Shown: positions 17,360 through 26,184 of the stretch, piece after piece | Numbering within the stretch: the stretch's first letter is position 1 | Layout of the letters: every line of letters starts with the position of its first letter | Source: Flavobacterium sp. | GTDB lineage: Bacteria; Bacteroidota; Bacteroidia; Flavobacteriales; Flavobacteriaceae | Direction: 5' to 3' | Length of the DNA: 63,859 bases | NCBI GenBank assembly: GCA_020403245.1 | Contig: JADBYA010000014.1 | Span: forward strand, 1-63,859 | Program-made: the position numbers and the translations under genes | Notes under the pieces: generated by a model | What the model was told of the DNA's origin: nothing | The model's input: only the letters and a program-made list of their open reading frames with translations | Database searches by the model: none

Positions 17360-18361
17360 TTATGATTCTATTTTAGGTTTACTAAAAAACAAACTTAACC
17401 ATCCTGAAATTCTTCCTAAAAATTCAGTAAATGCCTCTTTTCGTTTAGTAGTTGTAAATATATTGCTAAATCGGATGAATGACAATAATAATATGATAGT
17501 ATTCCATTTCAATTTGGCTGAAAATGATGGTTTTGGATACTTTACTCTCCAAACATACCATCCGTTTCGAACAACCATTTTACCATATTGATATTGATTT
17601 GGCCTGCCTGATGGGTTATGATAATGTGATAGTTTTGCTTTGGTTGTGATGACGTTTTTTCCAAATTGCTGAGCTCTAATACTAAAATCGGCATCTTCAT
17701 ACAGTCCGTATCCTTCAAAATAGGTAGAGAATTTTATATTTTCAAAAACGATTCTTTTAAAACTAAATGAAAGACCCATTAATAAGTCTACTTCATAATT
17801 TTTGCCAGTTAAGGGAAAACCACAATTTCTTCCGTTTGAAAATTCAGGCATTTTGCCGGAACCTAGATTGGATTGTAATCCTAAAATATTTCGAACCCTA
17901 TTTCTAATTCCTTCAGGATAAACATAATCTTCAAACTCATAATATTTGATTTTATTATAGTATTTATTAGGTTTTTTTTTAATCCATTTATTTTCGTTTA
18001 TTTCAATTCCGGCTGCGCCTACAATATTCAAATCACTTTTAAACACATTTAGGATTTCTTCAAAATAATTGGGCGTTAACACCGTGTCATCATCCAAGAA
18101 ACAAAGTACTTCTGAACTTGGCGAAATTCTCGAAATTCCAAAATTCCTTTGTCTTGTTAAACCTCTATTTTCATCACCAACATGAAAGTAAGTTAAATTC
18201 CTGAACGACTCAGTTTCAAAAATTTTTTTAGTATCATCATTTGTGGAGCCATCAATAATCAATATCTCATTAGGAAAAAGTGTTTGTTCCTTCACTGAAT
18301 TCAATAAATTCAACAAAGGAACTGGTCTCATATAGGTACAAATGATTAAAGTAAATTTCAT
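17360..18361 (-). CDS. GT2 glycosyltransferase, tandem paralogue A
   Basis: This 333-residue GT-A enzyme carries the N-terminal FTLIICTYMRPVPLLNLLNS, the ILIIDGSTNDDTKK segment and the metal-binding DDD in EVLCFLDDDTVL near residues 88-99. YGLYEDADFSIRAQQ follows near 215, with the acidic catalytic base region. The C-terminus has a hydrophobic segment suggesting membrane association. It is strongly similar along its whole length to the neighbour at 18,358 (shared YMRPxPLLNLLNSVK, NGWYVWRVxxPxPS and FxGRIxxWxSLxF patterns), so the two arose by tandem duplication. ATGA overlap with that neighbour. Sugar specificity unknown. Confidence 0.92.
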   Translation of the reverse strand: MKFTLIICTYMRPVPLLNLLNSVKEQTLFPNEILIIDGSTNDDTKKIFETESFRNLTYFHVGDENRGLTRQRNFGISRISPSSEVLCFLDDDTVLTPNYFEEILNVFKSDLNIVGAAGIEINENKWIKKKPNKYYNKIKYYEFEDYVYPEGIRNRVRNILGLQSNLGSGKMPEFSNGRNCGFPLTGKNYEVDLLMGLSFSFKRIVFENIKFSTYFEGYGLYEDADFSIRAQQFGKNVITTKAKLSHYHNPSGRPNQYQYGKMVVRNGWYVWRVKYPKPSFSAKLKWNTIILLLSFIRFSNIFTTTKRKEAFTEFLGRISGWLSLFFSKPKIES

Positions 18362-19347
18362 TTTTCTCTAAATAATAAGGAAAACCAAGCCATTATTCTT
18401 CCCGAAAACTCATTAATTAATTCACCCTTATTTGGTTTTGTCAAAACATTACTTAACAAAATAAAAGATAATATTAAAATAATTAGGTTCCATTTTACTC
18501 TTGCTTTTAATGATGGATTTGGAAAATTGACCCGCCAAACATACCAGCCATTTCTAACTGCCATTTTCCCATATTTATATTTATCTGGTCTTCCTGAAAC
18601 ATTGTGATAGTGAGCTAATCGTGCGTTGGAATTAAAATAAAGATTACCAGTTTTGGAAATTCTTAAAGTAAAATCGGTATCTTCATATAAACCATAACCC
18701 TCAAAATATAATGAAAATTGAAATCTGTCGAAAATCTCTTTTCTGTAAGAAGCTACACCTCCTTTAAATTGTTCAACCTGATAAATTTTTGCTGATGGTG
18801 GCAGATAACCAACACCTCTACCATTTGAAAATTCGGGCATAAAACCTGGTGGTTTATTACTATCCAATCCTAATTTCTTCCTGATTATAAAGCGTTTACT
18901 TTCCTTTCTTTTCCAGCCATCTAAATAAAACTCATCATTTTTTGGGACATAATTTTCTTCGACTTTTTCCCATTGCACTTCATTGGTAATGAATCCGCCA
19001 ACACCCAAAGCATCGGGAAAAATAGAATAAGTAGTAATTAATTCCTCAAAATAGTCAGTTTCTAAAATAGTATCATCATCAAGAAAACAAATTACCTCGG
19101 AATCATTCGATACTTTAGCAATACCAAAATTTCGTTGCTTTGTCAAACCTCTATCTGTTTCAGATACCTTAAAATATGTTAGATTTTGAAATGAATTTTG
19201 AGCTATAATTAATTCCGTTTCATCATTTGTGGAGCCATCAATAATTATAATTTCATTGGGATAAAGTGTTTGTTTCTTTACCGAATTTAATAAATTCAAT
19301 AAAGGAATTGGTCGCATATAAGTACAAACTATCAGCGTGAAATTCAT
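18358..19347 (-). CDS. GT2 glycosyltransferase, tandem paralogue B
   Basis: The 329-residue GT-A enzyme has FTLIVCTYMRPIPLLNLLNS at the start, EIIIIDGSTNDETEL, the DDD motif in EVICFLDDDTIL and YGLYEDTDFTLRISK further on. The middle (about residues 105-200) differs most from its duplicate at 17,360, including GGFITNEVQWEKVEENYVP. That is where acceptor recognition is often set in such enzymes (inference). It follows the gene at 19,349 after a single base and overlaps the next by 4 bp. Confidence 0.92.
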   Translation of the reverse strand: MNFTLIVCTYMRPIPLLNLLNSVKKQTLYPNEIIIIDGSTNDETELIIAQNSFQNLTYFKVSETDRGLTKQRNFGIAKVSNDSEVICFLDDDTILETDYFEELITTYSIFPDALGVGGFITNEVQWEKVEENYVPKNDEFYLDGWKRKESKRFIIRKKLGLDSNKPPGFMPEFSNGRGVGYLPPSAKIYQVEQFKGGVASYRKEIFDRFQFSLYFEGYGLYEDTDFTLRISKTGNLYFNSNARLAHYHNVSGRPDKYKYGKMAVRNGWYVWRVNFPNPSLKARVKWNLIILILSFILLSNVLTKPNKGELINEFSGRIMAWFSLLFREK

Positions 19348-19348
19348 A

Positions 19349-20890
19349 TTATTGATAGTTTAATTTGTTTGCCCAATAAACACTTTTGTTCCATTTAGAT
19401 TTGAACACAGCAATATAATGGAATGGATTTTTCAAAAAATCACTATTTATATTTTTCAAAAATAAAGTTGCTTTATATAGAGATAATTGCTCTTTTGTAT
19501 CATGTTTTAATCTGTATAACATTACAGTTGGCGAGGGTTTTGGTATTATTTGCTCATTACTCCATTGTAAAACTGGTTTGGTTCTAAAACCACCAATAGG
19601 CGCTTTTAAATGAATGATATCAGAAGTTGAAATGAATAGAATATCATATCCTTTATGCAACAATTGCATTCCAAAATCACCATCTTCTCCAAAACCAAAT
19701 TCAAAAGCCATATCGAATTTTAACCCTTTTAAACAAGAAGATTTTACAAAAGCATGTCCTCCGCCAAAAATAGGAAATTGTATTGGCTGTTGTTGAATTA
19801 TACTTTGTGTTTTCAAATGACAAGAAACAAGTAGAACTTCATTTCCTGTTGATTGAAAAGAATTCATCACATTTTCGATTAAATCATTTTCAAAAACAAT
19901 GTCATCATCGGCCAAAAAACAAAACTCACTTTCTATCAATTTTAATCCAATATTTCTAGCATTGCAAACTCCTATTTGTTGAGTAAAATGATGCTTAATT
20001 TGAAAAGGCCATTTATTATTTTTAACATAATCTAATTCAGAACTACTATTCACATTTGGATTTTGCTCAATAATTATAACATTGGTTGGTAAATAGGTTT
20101 GTGAAGCTAAATTTTGAAGTACATCTAACAAATACTCTTTTCTGCCAATAGTAGGAATTAAAACATCGATAGTTCCTTTTTCAATAATATTTTTGGTAGA
20201 ATGTAATTCAATTTTATTTAATCTTTCTGGGTTTATAGTTCTCTTTTTATAAAAAACAGAAACTAAAAAGGGAAATAAAGGAAATCTTTTTTCAAATAGA
20301 AATAAGTTGAAGAATAACAGAAAAATCCAACGTGTCTTATAATGTTGTTTTGTAAACCTAAAAAGTTCAAAAAGATTCGTGTTTTTGTAATGACTAATCT
20401 GTATGCTTTTCAATAAAAGCTTTGGCTCAGAATAACATAAAAGTCCAAAAGCCATAGCTCTTTTGGCAAAGGAATTTAAGAAGAAATCGAAATTAGTTTC
20501 GGTTTTTAAATCCTTTCGGCAAGCATTGATTACTGAGGAATGAATGGCTCCAACTTGACTACTCATTTGCCAAGTACCATATCGAATAGCTTTATTCACT
20601 TTTACAAATGGAGAATCTTCTATATAACCTAATTCTCTGTTGAAATAATTTGATGATGAAGGATTATAAGTAAATAGAAATTTTTTATGGTGAAATAAAT
20701 CTTCGATTTCATTTGTGTTTAAATTTTCTTTATGACTTTCATGACACCAAGCCAAAATTTCGTTTTGGAATTTTTCAGCAAAATCAAGTAAAACAGCCAC
20801 AATATTTCGACCTATTTCATTAGGAAAATCATTAGTTTCTGATGAAACTATATTGGTGATTTTTGATAGGTTGTGGTATAAAATAATCAT
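19349..20890 (-). CDS. GT2 glycosyltransferase with a long N-terminal domain
   Basis: The product has 513 residues. The GT2 domain begins only at about residue 235 (IDVLIPTIGRKEYLLDVLQN), with ADDDIVFENDLIENV near 315 and FGFGEDGDFGMQLL near 395. The first 230 residues form a separate domain with EILAWCHESHKENL, YNPSSSNYFNRELGYIED, YGTWQMSSQVGAIHSSVIN and a hydrophobic patch near 190-215 (FLLFFNLFLF). I know this N-terminal domain only as an accompaniment of GT2 domains in flavobacteria and cannot name its function. A second sugar-binding or scaffold role is conceivable. It sits in line with the FkbM gene upstream (15 bp gap). Confidence 0.82.
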   Translation of the reverse strand: MIILYHNLSKITNIVSSETNDFPNEIGRNIVAVLLDFAEKFQNEILAWCHESHKENLNTNEIEDLFHHKKFLFTYNPSSSNYFNRELGYIEDSPFVKVNKAIRYGTWQMSSQVGAIHSSVINACRKDLKTETNFDFFLNSFAKRAMAFGLLCYSEPKLLLKSIQISHYKNTNLFELFRFTKQHYKTRWIFLLFFNLFLFEKRFPLFPFLVSVFYKKRTINPERLNKIELHSTKNIIEKGTIDVLIPTIGRKEYLLDVLQNLASQTYLPTNVIIIEQNPNVNSSSELDYVKNNKWPFQIKHHFTQQIGVCNARNIGLKLIESEFCFLADDDIVFENDLIENVMNSFQSTGNEVLLVSCHLKTQSIIQQQPIQFPIFGGGHAFVKSSCLKGLKFDMAFEFGFGEDGDFGMQLLHKGYDILFISTSDIIHLKAPIGGFRTKPVLQWSNEQIIPKPSPTVMLYRLKHDTKEQLSLYKATLFLKNINSDFLKNPFHYIAVFKSKWNKSVYWANKLNYQ

Positions 20891-20905
20891 GGAAAATAGT
20901 TAAAC

Positions 20906-21709
20906 TTATTTCAAATTTGAACCCGCAAAAGTTATGATTTCTGTTCCTCTAAATTTCACAGTTTGACAAGGATAATTCATGGCATTGAAAAATTGTTCTA
21001 CTTTTATATAGGTTTGTTCCCCATTTACCATGTGATAGGAAGCAATAGCAAAATTTGGTTTCAAGGTTTTTATTGTTACGCTACAACCATTAAGAGCTTC
21101 AATTTCGGCACCTTCAATATCCATTTTTATAAAATCTAGTTTGTGAATATTGTTCGTAACGACCCAACTATCTATAGAAACTGCTTGTTTTTTTACACAT
21201 TGCTCATTATCTGGCATCCAAACGGCCGAGGAACCAACCGTTCCAGCTTCATAAAAATCAATTAATTCATTTTTATCCCAAAGCAACAAGTCTTCAATAA
21301 AAATATTATCTGGTAAATCAGGATTTAAATTTTTGTTTTTTATAATTCTCTCGATATTAAATTTATCTGGTTCAAAAGCAAAAATTTTCCCATTTGGACC
21401 AACTAGTTTTGAAAAGAAAATAGATAAGTGACCACAATTAGCACCCGCATCAATTATAACATCATCTGCCTTCACTTTATAACTATGTTGATAATAATTA
21501 AAATCTTCCACTATTGGGTATAAAGCTTCATTTGTAAATAATGAAAGTCCTCTAAAGGTCGTTTTGTAGGCAACTGCCCCATTATTGTCGACCAATTCAA
21601 ATTCAACATTTTTTGGTTTAAATAAGCTGTAGTAGAACAATTTAACTGTTTCTTTTGTGTCTCCTTTTGGGACTAATTTGCTTATTATCTTTTTTATTGC
21701 TTTTTTCAT
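20906..21709 (-). CDS. FkbM-family S-adenosylmethionine methyltransferase
   Basis: This 267-residue methyltransferase should O-methylate a sugar in the growing glycan. The SAM-binding motif is IIDAGANCGHLSIFFS near residues 84-99, followed by IFAFEPDKFNIERI near 110 and the FkbM signature DFIKMDIEGAEIEAL near 190. It acts in the cytoplasm. Its start overlaps the stop of the GT4 gene upstream by 4 bp. Such methylation often caps ABC-exported O-chains and signals chain end to the exporter's C-terminal domain. That would fit the Wzt with a C-terminal domain in this block, but the link is inference. Confidence 0.9.
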   Translation of the reverse strand: MKKAIKKIISKLVPKGDTKETVKLFYYSLFKPKNVEFELVDNNGAVAYKTTFRGLSLFTNEALYPIVEDFNYYQHSYKVKADDVIIDAGANCGHLSIFFSKLVGPNGKIFAFEPDKFNIERIIKNKNLNPDLPDNIFIEDLLLWDKNELIDFYEAGTVGSSAVWMPDNEQCVKKQAVSIDSWVVTNNIHKLDFIKMDIEGAEIEALNGCSVTIKTLKPNFAIASYHMVNGEQTYIKVEQFFNAMNYPCQTVKFRGTEIITFAGSNLK

Positions 21710-22848
21710 TGGAGTATTTTTTTGTAAAAATCAGCACTTTGTTTAGCAACTACTTCGATACTAAATTTTTGTGCAATCTTTTTTCTAGCTTCAATACCAA
21801 ATTGGTGTCGTAAAGCTTCATTTTCTAATAACTGAATTATTTTTTTTGCATAGTTTTCATGGTCTTGTGGATGTACCAAAAATCCATTAACGGCATCATC
21901 AATAACCTCAGTTGCCCATCCAATATTAGAAGCCACTATTGCTTTTTGCATTGCCATCGCTTCTATCCAGGAAACAGGTAAAGCCTCGGCAAATGTAGGG
22001 AAAACACATACTGTGGCAGTGCTGATATATTCTTTAATTTTATCATAGGAAACGCTTCCTAAATAAGTTACATGCTGTAATGCTTCTTCGTCAAACAAGG
22101 GTTGCATCATTTCCCATGTAGAACTATTTTTGGATACAATATCTGATGCGTCTCTGCCTATTACAATTAATTTTGCTTCTTTATTGCGTTTATAGACTTC
22201 ATTAAAAATTAACGGCAACTCCAAAGATCCTTTTTTTCTAATCAATGTTCCAAAATATAAAATCGTATTTTCATGAAAACCAGTGGAATGATCATTGGAG
22301 AATTTCTCTAAATCAATGCTATTTGGTATTATTTCAAAATTTTTGTTTAAAGAAAATAATTGTTTTGTAATAGTAGCGGTATATTGACTGACGGAAAGCA
22401 AAGCATCTGCATTTTGCAATGCTCTTTTTTCATGAAACTTATTTAAAAACTTGACTGGTCTATTATCTAAATGGCAAAAATAAGTATCAGAACCATTGAG
22501 TCTTATCACAACGGGACAATTGGGCATAATTCTAGATGTTATTCCAGTCCAATCTGGTACTTCAACAAGGTCAAGATTGTTGTTTTTTATCAAAAGATTA
22601 ATATTTTTTTCAATCTTCTTTTGTGTTAGAAACCAAGAAAACCCTTTAACTTTTACATTTTTAATCCTACAATAAGTAATATCATTTTCAATAAAAATGG
22701 CATCTTCCGCTTGTCCATAAACCAAAACAAAGACTTGATGCCCAGCTTGGGTTAAACCTTTAGATAAATTGAAAATACTGGTTCCAATTCCTCCGGACGA
22801 TCCCATTTTTGGATGAGGAAATTCAGGTGTTAGAAAAGCAATTTTCAT
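21706..22848 (-). CDS. GT4 glycosyltransferase (glycogen-synthase-like N-terminus)
   Basis: The 380-residue GT-B enzyme begins MKIAFLTPEFPHPKMGSSGG, a start shared with GT4/GT5 enzymes in which the glycine-rich loop contacts the nucleotide. The second lobe shows TILYFGTLIRKKGSLELPL, KLIVIGRDASDIV, and VFPTFAEALPVSWIEAMAMQ with the E-x7-E pair, followed by VASNIGWATEVI. Retaining family 4 is well supported; the sugar is not predictable. It overlaps the FkbM gene and lies 2 bp after the preceding gene's stop. Confidence 0.92.
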   Translation of the reverse strand: MKIAFLTPEFPHPKMGSSGGIGTSIFNLSKGLTQAGHQVFVLVYGQAEDAIFIENDITYCRIKNVKVKGFSWFLTQKKIEKNINLLIKNNNLDLVEVPDWTGITSRIMPNCPVVIRLNGSDTYFCHLDNRPVKFLNKFHEKRALQNADALLSVSQYTATITKQLFSLNKNFEIIPNSIDLEKFSNDHSTGFHENTILYFGTLIRKKGSLELPLIFNEVYKRNKEAKLIVIGRDASDIVSKNSSTWEMMQPLFDEEALQHVTYLGSVSYDKIKEYISTATVCVFPTFAEALPVSWIEAMAMQKAIVASNIGWATEVIDDAVNGFLVHPQDHENYAKKIIQLLENEALRHQFGIEARKKIAQKFSIEVVAKQSADFYKKILQ

Positions 22849-22850
22849 AT

Positions 22851-24251
22851 TTACCTAGTAGTTATTTTCTCAATAGCATTCCAAATTCTCTCAGAAGCTT
22901 TTTCTGGTGGATGTTGATTGATTATTTCAAACCATTTTTGGGCATTTTTTATAATTTCAGAAGTGTCTTTTTCTAAAATTTGTTCTAATTTATTTTGAAT
23001 TTCATTAGGATTGTCCATCCAAAAAACAGAATTATTTGAAAACATGGAGCGAAAATGAACAAATTTATAACAATTGAAAATATCCCATTTTTTATTTAGT
23101 CTAACTCTTTGATTATATCTAAAATAACCACACGGTTTTTTATGTGATACAAAATCAAAAACAGTAGAAGATCCAAGGTTTACAACTAATTCAGTATGTT
23201 CAGCCAAACTACTAAATAAAATATCATCTTCTTTTGTAGGCAAAACAGTATTCCAATGCGAAGTTAATGGCTTCCATAATGGATCAATGGGTACTATGAT
23301 ATCTTTATATTTTTCTAAAACTATATTATATCTGTCTGAGAAGTCGACAGGACATCTTCTGAAAATAATTCCATAGTTACAATTTCCATAATTAAGATTT
23401 TTTACGGCTAATGCAAAATCCTCAAGGTATTTTTCATCATCTGGACTTGATGTAAAATCATCGCCTGAAAAGCAAATATATTTTTTATTTAAGTCTAATC
23501 CATACTCAGAAAAAAAAGTTTCTCTATTGAGTAATTTTGATTTATCAAAATGCATTTCAAATTGAGGTGTTCCTGTAATTATTATTTGTTTTTCATTTAC
23601 TTTTGGATAATAAAACATCATTTCCTCTTTCATAAATTGACTCCAAACAAAATAATAATCCGTTTCAACAATAAGTGTTGCTTTAGGAAGATTATCCCAA
23701 GAAAATATAAATGAAGCTGTGGGTATATTTAAATCTTTAGCTGCCAATAATGGAGCAACAGATAAAATTTGCCTTTGATTTGTACAAAAAACTAGATCAG
23801 GTTTTTCTTTTTCTAATGTTACTTTTGATTGATGATAGTATAGTGTTTTTCTCTCTTGTTTATTTATTTTATTACTTAATTTTTCCAAATCTTTCTCCCC
23901 TGAATTTATTTTTATTAATAAGATAGAAAAAGTACTTTTTATGGCTGATTTAATATTATTAAAATGAAAAGGAAATTTATAAGAATCATAAATCTTATCA
24001 AGTGTTTTTTTCTTAAAATGATTTAATGTTACATGAATTTTTACAACCTTAAAAATATCGGTTAAAGGATGTGTTTTTGCATTTTCAATTTTTATTTCAT
24101 CAAAACCTAAACTTTTTAGTGGGAATAAAGTATTGTTCCAATAAATAATTTCAAACTCATTATTCTTCCCAATTTCATTAAAACTTGAATAGGCAAAATT
24201 TCTGAGACCTATTCCATCAGGTAGAAGTATAAATATTTTTTTTTTTTTCAT
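22851..24251 (-). CDS. Putative GT-B transferase of the surface-polysaccharide locus, family not recognised
   Basis: The product has 466 residues and no signal peptide. It opens KKIFILLPDGIGLRNFAYSSF, then a long basic helical stretch (residues 75-150), KPDLVFCTNQRQILSVAPLL near 155 and SFIFSWDNLPKATL near 185. KQIIITGTPQFEMHF follows near 225, then KKYICFSGDDFTSSPDD and LVVNLGSSTVFDFVSHKKP near 375. Two Rossmann-like halves with a GTPQF loop and a C-terminal GSST-F pattern resemble GT-B enzymes of the CDP-glycerol glycerophosphotransferase or UDP-glycosyltransferase kind. I cannot assign a family or donor. It is firmly within the operon. Confidence 0.75.
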   Translation of the reverse strand: MKKKKIFILLPDGIGLRNFAYSSFNEIGKNNEFEIIYWNNTLFPLKSLGFDEIKIENAKTHPLTDIFKVVKIHVTLNHFKKKTLDKIYDSYKFPFHFNNIKSAIKSTFSILLIKINSGEKDLEKLSNKINKQERKTLYYHQSKVTLEKEKPDLVFCTNQRQILSVAPLLAAKDLNIPTASFIFSWDNLPKATLIVETDYYFVWSQFMKEEMMFYYPKVNEKQIIITGTPQFEMHFDKSKLLNRETFFSEYGLDLNKKYICFSGDDFTSSPDDEKYLEDFALAVKNLNYGNCNYGIIFRRCPVDFSDRYNIVLEKYKDIIVPIDPLWKPLTSHWNTVLPTKEDDILFSSLAEHTELVVNLGSSTVFDFVSHKKPCGYFRYNQRVRLNKKWDIFNCYKFVHFRSMFSNNSVFWMDNPNEIQNKLEQILEKDTSEIIKNAQKWFEIINQHPPEKASERIWNAIEKITTR

Positions 24252-24254
24252 TCT

Positions 24255-25094
24255 TTAAATTTTTAAACTACCTATTCTTCCATGGTCTGAAAATGATCTG
24301 TGTACTACAAAATCATTTGGCAATGGTTTTTCGGAAAGAAAAGTAATGTCGCAAAAATAGTTTTTTACAATTGGATTTAATCGCCATGGAACAATTGATT
24401 TATTATCTATTACCCAACCGTTTTTTTCAAGTTGTCTTGTTTTTAAATCATTCCACGATGTGATATAATCTATCCAATTATAACCTAATTGCCATGCTTG
24501 TTCCTCTAATTCTTGACTATTATAAATATCAACTACACGCAACCCTGAAACATTAGGTTGACTTATTGCTGTAGAACCATCATGTAGCTTTATCCCATTT
24601 AAATTGGGTTGTTGAAAATAATGAGTTTCTTTATAAGACAAATGTTCCACATTAATCTCTTTTTCTTGGCAAACATTTTCAAGAGTAACTTCGGTAATAG
24701 TTGGATTAATTTTTACAAATCGCACTAAATCATAGTACCTAATCCAACGCATATTTTGGTACAATCCTAATCCTGCTTTGTTCGCCGCTGTAGCAGCCAA
24801 AGGATAATATTTCCTAGCTAAATCATATAATGTACCTAAAATTCCTTTTCCTCTGCATTCTTCATCCAAATAAACATTGATAATCCATGCAACATTTCCA
24901 ACAAAACTGGCTCCAACATGTCCAACAATTTCATTATTTCCATTTAAACAAATTAATGCGCGACCATACTGTTTATTACCATATTGCCATTCCCAAAACG
25001 TTTTGTTTTGTAAAGGGTGATTATCTCTATACACTCTTTTGTAAAATATATAAAGTTTATCCCAGTCTTCTATTGTTGCTTCTCTGGTTGTCAT
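24255..25094 (-). CDS. GNAT-family N-acetyltransferase
   Basis: The 279-residue protein has an N-terminal GNAT domain (about residues 1-130). The acetyl-CoA pyrophosphate loop is in VYLDEECRGKGILGTLYDLA near residues 73-92, and AATAANKAGLGLYQNMRWIR near 97-116 matches motif B. The C-terminal 140 residues carry no recognised domain (YNWIDYITSWNDLKTRQLE). In an O-antigen or capsule locus it probably N-acylates an amino sugar, but GNAT proteins act on many amines. It lies between the deacetylase gene upstream and the GT-B gene, with 2-3 bp gaps. Confidence 0.85.
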   Translation of the reverse strand: MTTREATIEDWDKLYIFYKRVYRDNHPLQNKTFWEWQYGNKQYGRALICLNGNNEIVGHVGASFVGNVAWIINVYLDEECRGKGILGTLYDLARKYYPLAATAANKAGLGLYQNMRWIRYYDLVRFVKINPTITEVTLENVCQEKEINVEHLSYKETHYFQQPNLNGIKLHDGSTAISQPNVSGLRVVDIYNSQELEEQAWQLGYNWIDYITSWNDLKTRQLEKNGWVIDNKSIVPWRLNPIVKNYFCDITFLSEKPLPNDFVVHRSFSDHGRIGSLKI

Positions 25095-25096
25095 AT

Positions 25097-26017
25097 CTAT
25101 TTGTGATTTTTACCTCCTGGTAAATCATTACAATCAAATCTTTTTAAAAGCAATTTATCATCACTAATGGAGTTACTCCCTCTTTGCATTGTAAACCCTA
25201 TTTGATACCCTACTTGTTTGGCTTTATGAGAAACAGGATATTGACAAGCTTCAGCACTTCCGTAGGGGTAACTTATTGTATGCGGAAATTTAGCTCCAAA
25301 ATTATTGATAAATTCTTTAGTTTTTACAATCTCCGCCTGTATATTTTCTTCTGACAATAAACCTAAAGCTAAGTGATTATGAGTATGATTTCCTAAACTA
25401 TTTTGATCAGAAAGTTCTAACAATTGAGCTTCATTCATATATAAATTGTTTACAATTTCACTTTCATCAAAAAAATTTTTAAACATAGTGTTGATTACTT
25501 TAATCATTTTATTTGAAGGTAATTTAAAATTCAATAAATATTTTAAACAAGCGCTATCATAATCGTCATAATTATAATGTTTCACTGCTTTTTCAATTTC
25601 AATAGTTGTTAGAGTTGTTTCATTAACATCAAAAATATTGTTAACAAACGCTAAAAACTCAGTTGGCTTAATAAGGGAACGTAATAAATGAATTTTATGA
25701 ACTTGTGACACTTCTTTTTCTATGAAATTAATAGAATTAATAAAGTATATGGCAGGTATTTTTAGTTTATCTAATATAGGTTTAGCAATTTCAAACTGTT
25801 CTTTTAATCCATCATCAAAAGTTATTAAATTGAAATTTTCTTTTGAATTTAAAATGGTATCAGCATTGCGTATGAGTTCATTTTGATTTATGAATTTCCC
25901 CATTCTTGCTAATTCTTCCAATTGATTTTGAAACTGACTTGGTGTTACGCCAAAAATACTTGGAAACGGAGCATTGAAATGAGTTCTTACATAATGAAAA
26001 TTACAAACTGTGAGCAT
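25097..26017 (-). CDS. Polysaccharide deacetylase family (NodB-like) protein
   Basis: This 306-residue NodB-fold enzyme removes acetyl groups from sugars. The metal-binding Asp pair is in LITFDDGLKEQFEIA near residues 65-79 and the His pair in LGNHTHNHLAL near 208-218. A late SYPYGSAEACQYPV motif lies near 245. No signal peptide is evident, so it may act on a cytoplasmic lipid-linked intermediate or nucleotide sugar. The pairing with a GNAT N-acyltransferase directly downstream suggests a remove-then-replace swap of N-acyl groups on one sugar, which is inference. It starts at ATG 26017, beside a 167-bp gap. Confidence 0.87.
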   Translation of the reverse strand: MLTVCNFHYVRTHFNAPFPSIFGVTPSQFQNQLEELARMGKFINQNELIRNADTILNSKENFNLITFDDGLKEQFEIAKPILDKLKIPAIYFINSINFIEKEVSQVHKIHLLRSLIKPTEFLAFVNNIFDVNETTLTTIEIEKAVKHYNYDDYDSACLKYLLNFKLPSNKMIKVINTMFKNFFDESEIVNNLYMNEAQLLELSDQNSLGNHTHNHLALGLLSEENIQAEIVKTKEFINNFGAKFPHTISYPYGSAEACQYPVSHKAKQVGYQIGFTMQRGSNSISDDKLLLKRFDCNDLPGGKNHK

Positions 26018-26184
26018 ATTTAGAACTTTTTTAATAATTGTTCCGCATTAATTAATTGCAATGAAAAAGTAGAAAAATATCTATTTATTACTATCAATAG
26101 CATAAAATTAATGCCGCAAATATCTTTATATTAAGATGAAAATAAAAGTTTATCAACTTGAATTATAGGATAAAATTTATTTAA
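26018..26184. other. AT-rich gap inside block A; no gene found
   Basis: This is the longest non-coding gap in the left half of the polysaccharide locus. It holds no open frame of note and no clear hairpin. On the minus strand the octamer GATATTTG (about 26113-26120) is one mismatch from the TAnnTTTG box and could mark an internal promoter for the deacetylase gene, but no -33 element accompanies it. Confidence 0.3.
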
